Part shown: positions 15,568-20,552 of the stretch, one piece after another
How positions within the stretch are numbered: position 1 is the stretch's first letter
How the letters are laid out: each line of letters opens with the position of its first letter
NCBI GenBank assembly: GCA_946545765.1
Contig: CAMNNS010000008.1
Coordinates: 1-20,552 of the forward strand
Direction of reading: 5' to 3'
Length of the DNA stretch: 20,552 bases
From: an uncultured Bacteroidales bacterium
GTDB taxonomy: Bacteria > Bacteroidota > Bacteroidia > Bacteroidales > UBA932
Translations under genes and position numbers: made by a program
Notes under the pieces: model-generated
What the model was told of the DNA's origin: nothing
The model's input: the letters and a program-made list of their open reading frames with translations, nothing else
Databases searched by the model: none

Positions 15568-17430
15568 ATGTGTAAGAAACTATTCAGTATCAATTATAAG
15601 TGGAGGGCTTTTATTCTTCTCGATCTCTTTTTTATTACATTTTCATCACCTCTTTTTTCACAAACAAACAAGTGGAGCAAAGAACAGATGCCAAATGTAG
15701 ATATAGAGAAGCAAATAGAAGCAACCAAAAATTTTATTATTCCGATAGAGTTTTATAATGGATTTTCAGGTACTTATGGAGAATTGAGAGGAAATCATTT
15801 TCATTGTGGGTTAGATATGAGAACCGGTGGGGTAGAAGGGAAAAAGATTTTTGCTGCCGATGATGGCTATGTATGCAGAATTACAGTTACTCCAAGCGGT
15901 TTTGGTAATATGATAATGATTGCACATCCTTCTGGTTATAAGACAATTTATGGTCATGTGCAAAGATTTGCCCCTAAATATCAGAATTATATTAGAGAAA
16001 AACAGTACAAAGAAGAGAGTTGGTATCAAGAGGTAAATTTTAATCCCGATGATTTTCCGGTAAAAAGGGGGGAATTGATAGCTTACTCGGGCAATACCGG
16101 GTCCTCTGGTGGTCCTCATCTACATTTTGAAGTAAGAGACCAAGATGGGGTCCCTGTTAATTTGCAACTCTCAAATACTTATAAACTTAAAGATCAATTA
16201 AAACCAACTATCAGAGATGTTCAGTTTGTTGGATATTATAAAATTCAAGATGTAGGATATACTTTTGATATTAAAAATAATACTTCACAAAAAAAGTATA
16301 TAACTAAAAAGGTTGTTAAGAAGAATTCAAAAGGAAAGAAATATACAGTAAATCAGAAAGTCCTTGTTGATGCTGGAGATAATATAATAAAGGTGCCATC
16401 AAATTTCTATGTTGCAATTGATGCTTATGATATGATGGAAGGGAGCATAGGCAAATTAGCTATATACAAATATGAAGTTTTCTTTGATGAAGAGTTAATA
16501 TTTTCGTTTACAGCAGGTAATATCCCTTACAGGACGGGCAGATATATAGCTTCTTTATTAGATAACTCATTAAGATTATCTAAAGGGAGATACTATGTTA
16601 AGTCATTAGTTGAACCGGGTAATGAGCTTAAAGACAGAATTGTATCAAAAAATAATGGTATAATTGAGATAAAAGATGAGAATAAACATAAAGTTCTAAT
16701 AAGGGTAAGAGATATTCGGGGAAGCAAAGTTGAGAAACATTTTGATGTTAAATTAGATAAAGGGTTATGTTCAGATAATAACTTAGCTACCGTATCGGGA
16801 GAGTATATGAATTGGGAAAAAGATAATGAATATATAAACCAAGAACTTAAATTATCAATTCCTCAAGGGGCTTTATATTCATCGATACACTTTAAGGCAG
16901 AAAAGGTATTGTCCGATAAATCAGATAATTCTACAAGTTTATGGCGAATAGGTGATAAGAATATCCCTTTACATAAATCGGCTATAATTACCTTAAAGGT
17001 AGATATTGAAGATGATAAACTCTTAGATAAATTAGTAATAGCCAAGCAAAATAAAAATAGTTTATCTTCTGTGGGGGGCACTATTAACAAGCTGACAAAA
17101 ACTATAACATCTGAAATATCGTCGTTTGGAGATTATAAAATTGCAATAGATACTATTCCTCCTACAATTACATTTAATTTTTCTAATGGCTATAAATTAA
17201 AAGGTAACACTATTAGATTGACAATAAAAGACAATTTGAGTGGGATAAAGAGATTTAGAGCAGAAATTGATGGTCATTGGGTTGTGGCTGAGTATGATGC
17301 AAAGACATCTTCGTTAATAATACCACTGAATGATGCTAAAATTCAAAGGAATAAAAAACATCTTCTTAAAGTTACTTTAGAGGATAACCGAGAAAACAGA
17401 GTAGTTAAAGAGAGAAGATTTGAGTGGTAG
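15568..17430 (+). CDS. Exported M23-family (LytM-type) zinc peptidase
   Basis: A 620-residue envelope protein, probably a peptidoglycan endopeptidase. Residues 12-31 form a signal peptide (ending SPLFSQ) after a basic N-terminus. The M23 domain spans about 68-200: zinc ligands H79 and D83 in HFHCGLD and H186 in PHLHFE are all present, as is YGH at 128-130, so it should be catalytically active. An insertion of about 30 residues (135-165) separates the two halves of the domain. The remaining 420 residues hold probable beta-sandwich domains, the last near 540-620 resembling an Ig-like module, of unknown binding role. The ATG is 2 nt after the dnaJ stop. It may thus be co-expressed with heat-shock co-chaperones, linking envelope remodelling to stress, but that is inference. 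Confidence 0.9.
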   Translation: MCKKLFSINYKWRAFILLDLFFITFSSPLFSQTNKWSKEQMPNVDIEKQIEATKNFIIPIEFYNGFSGTYGELRGNHFHCGLDMRTGGVEGKKIFAADDGYVCRITVTPSGFGNMIMIAHPSGYKTIYGHVQRFAPKYQNYIREKQYKEESWYQEVNFNPDDFPVKRGELIAYSGNTGSSGGPHLHFEVRDQDGVPVNLQLSNTYKLKDQLKPTIRDVQFVGYYKIQDVGYTFDIKNNTSQKKYITKKVVKKNSKGKKYTVNQKVLVDAGDNIIKVPSNFYVAIDAYDMMEGSIGKLAIYKYEVFFDEELIFSFTAGNIPYRTGRYIASLLDNSLRLSKGRYYVKSLVEPGNELKDRIVSKNNGIIEIKDENKHKVLIRVRDIRGSKVEKHFDVKLDKGLCSDNNLATVSGEYMNWEKDNEYINQELKLSIPQGALYSSIHFKAEKVLSDKSDNSTSLWRIGDKNIPLHKSAIITLKVDIEDDKLLDKLVIAKQNKNSLSSVGGTINKLTKTITSEISSFGDYKIAIDTIPPTITFNFSNGYKLKGNTIRLTIKDNLSGIKRFRAEIDGHWVVAEYDAKTSSLIIPLNDAKIQRNKKHLLKVTLEDNRENRVVKERRFEW

Positions 17431-17444
17431 TTTACTGATAATAT

Positions 17445-17475
17445 TTTGGAAATAAGAAAAATATTTATATTTTTG
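17445..17475 (+). promoter_or_regulatory. Consensus Bacteroidota promoter of rplS
   Basis: TTTG (17445-17448), a 19-nt spacer and TATTTTTG (17468-17475) match both boxes and the ideal spacing exactly. This is the best promoter in the window, as expected for a ribosomal protein gene. Transcription should start near 17480-17483, leaving a leader of about 95 nt. Confidence 0.8.
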
Positions 17476-17489
17476 CACTCCGAAAAACT

Positions 17490-17560
17490 GAGCAACCTCT
17501 TGCATAAGCCACAATGGCTTTATATAATGTTAAATAGATGATAAATGCAATGTTGCCACT
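17490..17560 (+). promoter_or_regulatory. Structured 5' leader of rplS, candidate autoregulatory element
   Basis: Two nested helices enclose the leader: GCAAC (17492-17496) with GTTGC (17552-17556), and TTGCAT (17500-17505) with ATGCAA (17545-17550), separated by a CTC/T internal loop. Inside sits a hairpin AAGCC-ACAAT-GGCTT (17506-17520), followed by about 24 unpaired nt. The structure ends about 20 nt before the start codon. L19 leader motifs have been proposed in related bacteria, from memory, but I cannot test homology here. Pairing is seen by eye only. Confidence 0.6.
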
Positions 17561-17575
17561 AAAACATATTTTAAA

Positions 17576-17935
17576 ATGGATTTAATTAAAATAGCACAGC
17601 AAGCATTTGCTGTAGAGAAGAAAGAGATTCCAGCATTTAAAGCTGGTGATACTGTCACTGTTACTTACAAAATCAAAGAGGGTGACAAAGAGAGACTTCA
17701 GAATTTTAGAGGAGTCGTAATTCAAAGAAAAGGTGAGGGTGCAACTCAAACATTCACAGTAAGAAAGATTTCAGGTGGTATAGGTGTTGAGAGAATATTT
17801 CCTTTATTCTCCCCTTTTATCGAGAAGATTGCAGTAGAGAAGGTTGGTAAAGTAAGAAGAGCAAGAATCTATTACTTGAGAAATCTTACAGGTAAAAAGG
17901 CACGTATTAAAGAGAAAGGTATTTCTAACTCATAA
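17576..17935 (+). CDS. rplS: 50S ribosomal protein L19
   Basis: A 119-residue ribosomal protein at the subunit interface. Recognisable family segments are the N-terminal [15 protein letters not shown] (19-33), [13 protein letters not shown] (43-55), the core [19 protein letters not shown] (58-76) and the tail [20 protein letters not shown] (93-112). Length is typical for Bacteroidota. It has its own promoter and a structured leader, and it is followed after 29 nt by tRNA-Arg, with no terminator visible between, so the two may form a mixed transcript. Confidence 0.98.
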   Translation: MDLIKIAQQAFAVEKKEIPAFKAGDTVTVTYKIKEGDKERLQNFRGVVIQRKGEGATQTFTVRKISGGIGVERIFPLFSPFIEKIAVEKVGKVRRARIYYLRNLTGKKARIKEKGISNS

Positions 17936-17964
17936 TCATAAGATTTAATTTGAAATAATACCTT

Positions 17965-18038
17965 GGCTCCGTAGCTCAACTGAATAGAGCATCTGACTAC
18001 GGATCAGAAGGTTGGGGGTTTGAATCCCTCCGGAGTCA
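17965..18038 (+). tRNA. tRNA-Arg (anticodon ACG)
   Basis: A full cloverleaf can be drawn: acceptor GGCTCCG/CGGAGTC with one G-T pair, D arm GCTC/GAGC, anticodon arm TCTGA/TCAGA around loop CTACGGA giving anticodon ACG (expected to be read as ICG), a 5-nt variable loop, and T arm GGGGG-TTTGAAT-CCCTC. The discriminator base is A and the CCA end is not encoded (CA then A follow). It is 29 nt after rplS and 11 nt from the end of the convergent Nudix gene. Confidence 0.97.
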
Positions 18039-18049
18039 CAATTTAAAAT

Positions 18050-18427
18050 CTAATATAGAGAAGAGATTATTTCTATATCTGCAGGTAACCAGTTAAGGTC
18101 TTTGAGCTCTTCTTTTGTAACCCATTTATAGTTTTGGTGTTCGATAAGGTGTATGCTATTGGAAATCAATGAGCAAAAATAGCAATGTAATATTAAGTAG
18201 AAGTCTTGATGCTTATACTCTATAGTCTTATAAAAACTATCTATAACTATTTCGGCGTTTAATTCCTCTTTTATTTCCCTTTTTAATGCCTCTTCTTTGG
18301 ACTCGTTCTCCTCTATTTTTCCTCCTGGGAACTCCCACCATCCTTTAAAATTACCATACCCCCTTTGGGTTGCAAGAATTTTATTATCTTTCTTAATGAT
18401 CGCCGCAACTACTTCTATCTGCTTCAT
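18050..18427 (-). CDS. MutT-type Nudix hydrolase
   Basis: A 125-residue pyrophosphohydrolase of the MutT branch, which removes oxidised or otherwise unwanted nucleoside triphosphates. The Nudix box is seen at 36-58 with G36, E42, R50-E51 and E54-E55; the glycine late in the consensus is N57 here, a tolerated change. The surrounding pattern QRGYGNFKGWWEFPGGK (21-37) and the late KWVTKEEL and LDWLPAD-like end are typical of MutT/CTP-pyrophosphohydrolase homologues (8-oxo-dGTP or modified CTP). The substrate cannot be fixed by sequence. It starts 16 nt after the phoH stop and is probably the last gene of a purL-phoH-mutT unit. Confidence 0.9.
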   Translation of the reverse strand: MKQIEVVAAIIKKDNKILATQRGYGNFKGWWEFPGGKIEENESKEEALKREIKEELNAEIVIDSFYKTIEYKHQDFYLILHCYFCSLISNSIHLIEHQNYKWVTKEELKDLNWLPADIEIISSLY

Positions 18428-18443
18428 TTATAGAGTCTCTTTT

Positions 18444-19970
18444 TTATAGTTTTTTCCCTGCGAGTTCACTTAATCTGCTTCTCTCTCCAATTAGAAGATT
18501 TACATGCTCAAATAGTTTCTCTCCAAATAACTTATCGCTGATATGGGTTAGACCATTAGACCATTTATCTAAGTATGGCTGGGCTATCTGGTGAACATCA
18601 CCTGTGAAAACAATTTTTGTCCCTTCGCCGGCACGAGTTATAATTGTTTTAACTTCATGCGGGGTTAAATTTTGTGCTTCATCAATGATAAAGAAGACTT
18701 TAGATAATGAGCGACCTCTAATATATGCTAATGGGGTAACCTCTAATTTTTTACTCCTTATCATATCTTCTATCTTAATATTCTCTTTAGAAGAGATTCC
18801 AAAATTTTTCTTAATAACTGCGATGTTATCGTATAGAGGTTGCATAAATGGGGCAATCTTTTCTTGAATATCTCCTGGGATAAATCCAATTTCTTCATTT
18901 TTAAGAGGTATCACAGGTCTTGCCACAAGTATTTGGTCATAATTATCTGCTTGGCTAAGTGCCCCTGCTATAGCAAGTAAAGTTTTACCTGTACCAGCTG
19001 TACCTGTTAATGATACAAGTTCAATAGATGGATTCATTACTGCATCCATAGCAAAAACTTGTTCTTCGTTACGAGGAGATATACCATATAACGTTTTTGG
19101 TAGCACTCTTACAATAGATTGAGAATTAGCGTCATATCTTGCCAATATTACATTATCTCTTATTGGATCTCTATCTACTCCGGTTTGAATATCTATAGAA
19201 TCTCCCTCGCTATTACCTGTATTTATATTAGGGAGGTGTTTTGTTAATATTCTATATAATTGATTATAAGACGGTCTGCTTTTTATTCCTAACTCTTTAT
19301 ACTCTACACTTTCTCCGTTTATCAATTTTGCTATAACTTTTGCTTGGGCATTCTGGATTAGTATAACTCTGTCATAATCTTGAGCAAATCGCTCCTCTTT
19401 TATATGGTCATTTAGATAGTCTTGAGTAAACATCCCAAGAGCTTTGGCTTTCATCCTAAGATTAACATCTTTTGTAACAAGGCAAACTATCCTATCGGGA
19501 TATTGGTCTCTGTACCACATTGCTGTAGATAGTATTCTATGATCGGGTGCATCTGCTGAGAAACTACCTTCAAATTCCTTAGAGAATGGATGATTTATAG
19601 AGATTGTAATAGTTCCAAGCCCGGGTCCAAGGTTGTATTTGTTTTTGCCACTATTTATTGCTTTATCTGAAGCTTCATCGGCTTTCCTAACAAATTCTCG
19701 AGCATTATAATTTATTGTACCATCTCCTTTTTTAAATTTATCTAACTCTTCTAAAACCGCGAGTGGCACAACAATGTCATTTTCTTGAAATTTAAAAACA
19801 CATTTCCAATCGTGAAGTATAACATTAGTGTCTAATACAAATATTTTTGGAAGTTTTGTTTGAGCTTTTATAACGCTCTCTAAACTAACCTTTTTTGCGC
19901 TCTTTTTTCCTCCTCTTTTTGTAGAGGAATTTCCGATAGTTGCTTTACTAATGTTTTTAGTTGTTTTCAT
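18444..19970 (-). CDS. PhoH-family ATPase with N-terminal PIN domain
   Basis: A cytoplasmic fusion of a PIN-type ribonuclease domain and a PhoH ATPase (PhoH2-like, suspected RNA helicase/nuclease). With the ATG at 19968-19970 the protein has 508 residues: a basic Lys/Ser-rich tail, then the PIN start FVLDTNVILHDW with the acidic residues expected for metal binding, then the ATPase with Walker A GTAGTGKTLLAI and Walker B FIIDEAQNLTPHEVK, and a sensor-like GTKIVFTGD. A frame 14 codons longer begins at 20012 but would overlap the end of purL by 35 nt; the shorter start leaves a 7-nt gap. The gene is followed by the Nudix gene after 16 nt. The biological role of PIN-PhoH proteins is still poorly defined. 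Confidence 0.92.
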   Translation of the reverse strand: MKTTKNISKATIGNSSTKRGGKKSAKKVSLESVIKAQTKLPKIFVLDTNVILHDWKCVFKFQENDIVVPLAVLEELDKFKKGDGTINYNAREFVRKADEASDKAINSGKNKYNLGPGLGTITISINHPFSKEFEGSFSADAPDHRILSTAMWYRDQYPDRIVCLVTKDVNLRMKAKALGMFTQDYLNDHIKEERFAQDYDRVILIQNAQAKVIAKLINGESVEYKELGIKSRPSYNQLYRILTKHLPNINTGNSEGDSIDIQTGVDRDPIRDNVILARYDANSQSIVRVLPKTLYGISPRNEEQVFAMDAVMNPSIELVSLTGTAGTGKTLLAIAGALSQADNYDQILVARPVIPLKNEEIGFIPGDIQEKIAPFMQPLYDNIAVIKKNFGISSKENIKIEDMIRSKKLEVTPLAYIRGRSLSKVFFIIDEAQNLTPHEVKTIITRAGEGTKIVFTGDVHQIAQPYLDKWSNGLTHISDKLFGEKLFEHVNLLIGERSRLSELAGKKL

Positions 19971-19977
19971 TTTTATA

Positions 19978-20552
19978 TTATTTTTTATTTTTAAGACACC
20001 ATTTGTAACCATTGATAAACATCTCTATCCAAGGTGTAAATAAATCTTTTCTGTTTTTATTTGGATAATATGCCCAATTCCAAGCCCTTAAAGCTCTCTC
20101 GGGATGTGGCATTATAGCTAAGTGCCTACCATCTTTACTACATACCCCTGCTATCCTTGCAGGTGAGCCATTTGGATTTGCGGGGTATTCATCAAAAGCA
20201 TATTTAAGTGCAATATCCATCCCCGCTATTTCATTTTTATTTTTTAGATTATTTGTCGGGAATGTAAACTTGCCCTCTCCATGAGCTACCCATATACCTA
20301 ATTTGCAATTTTGTAAAGACTTAAATAGAATACTATTAGATTTTGGAATCTCCACACTTACAAATTCGCTCTCAAATTTATGACTATCATTATGTTTCAT
20401 TTTTGGTGACAACTCTCTTTTATTTGGAGTTATTAATCCCAATTCAGCCATTAGCTGGCAACCATTGCAGACCCCTAAACTTAATGTATCTTTTCTTGAA
20501 TAAAAGTCATTCAAGGCTTTATTTGCTTTTTCGTTATAGATGAAAGCACCTG
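19978..20552 (-). CDS. purL: Phosphoribosylformylglycinamidine synthase, C-terminal part (cut by window edge)
   Basis: The last 190 residues of the large PurL enzyme, which makes FGAM in purine synthesis using glutamine. The frame stays open to the window's right edge, and the reading GAFIYNEKAN before LNDFYSR shows that the coding region continues upstream rather than starting at the TTG near 20514. This part is the class I glutaminase domain: nucleophile cysteine in LGVCNGCQLM and the His-Glu pair in MPHPERALR. The fused single-chain form is typical of Bacteroidota and Proteobacteria, not of the split Bacillus form. The stop codon is 7 nt before the phoH start. Confidence 0.95.
   Translation of the reverse strand, partial: GAFIYNEKANKALNDFYSRKDTLSLGVCNGCQLMAELGLITPNKRELSPKMKHNDSHKFESEFVSVEIPKSNSILFKSLQNCKLGIWVAHGEGKFTFPTNNLKNKNEIAGMDIALKYAFDEYPANPNGSPARIAGVCSKDGRHLAIMPHPERALRAWNWAYYPNKNRKDLFTPWIEMFINGYKWCLKNKK

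Noticed and set aside
19971..20012. Longer PhoH start at 20012
   Set aside because: It would overlap purL by 35 nt; the next ATG gives a clean 7-nt gap and a typical basic N-terminal tail.
20512..20514. TTG as a start codon for the glutaminase fragment
   Set aside because: The upstream in-frame sequence GAFIYNEKAN is standard PurL; the gene simply runs off the window.

Overview
The window looks like a chromosomal segment of a fermentative, anaerobic member of the Bacteroidota, most likely order Bacteroidales. The DNA is AT-rich. Shine-Dalgarno sequences are scarce. Several intergenic gaps carry the -7 box TAnnTTTG, three of them with a TTTG or TTG box 18-19 nt upstream, which is the promoter type of this phylum. 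Gene content agrees: ribonuclease Y next to zapA, the large PurL enzyme with a fused glutaminase domain, a PIN-PhoH protein, ATP-dependent PEP carboxykinase and the [FeFe]-hydrogenase maturase HydE. I see no intact insertion sequence, phage, CRISPR array or restriction system; the window reads as core genome.

Layout. 1-206: left edge, no supported gene, ending in a strong inverted repeat. 207-2834 (-): membrane-anchored helicase of the UvrD/HelD type with a nuclease-like insertion and a C-terminal DNA-binding domain. 2928-5306 (-): coiled-coil protein, ZapA, a structured RNA that I call 6S RNA, and ribonuclease Y. 5358-5510 (-): an uncatalogued 50-residue membrane protein. 5612-8541 (+): nucleoside deaminase, purine nucleoside phosphorylase and a YycJ-type metallo-beta-lactamase-fold hydrolase, followed by an aquaporin (8589-9290). 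9322-11984 (-): pckA then hydE. 12057-13602 (-): a TSUP membrane transporter and an RluA-type pseudouridine synthase. 13767-17430 (+): grpE, dnaJ and an exported M23 peptidase. 17445-18038 (+): promoter, structured leader, rplS and tRNA-Arg(ACG). 18050-20552 (-): the end of purL, phoH and a Nudix hydrolase.

How the genes fit together. The zapA block combines cell division with RNA metabolism: the 6S RNA closing helix begins at the last base of the zapA stop codon. The deaminase and phosphorylase form a plausible two-step route for S-adenosylmethionine by-products or other purine nucleosides, and the phosphorylase has unusual residues at two active-site positions. The grpE-dnaJ-M23 genes are tightly packed and place envelope turnover beside the Hsp70 co-chaperones. 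HydE next to PEP carboxykinase fits hydrogen-forming fermentation with C4/C3 interconversion; the partner maturases HydF and HydG are not in this window.

The points most worth a second look are the putative 6S RNA with its zapA overlap, the multi-helix leader of rplS, the small membrane protein at 5358-5510, the deaminase-phosphorylase pair, and the domain architecture of the helicase. I did not find a clear new multi-gene defence or mobile system.
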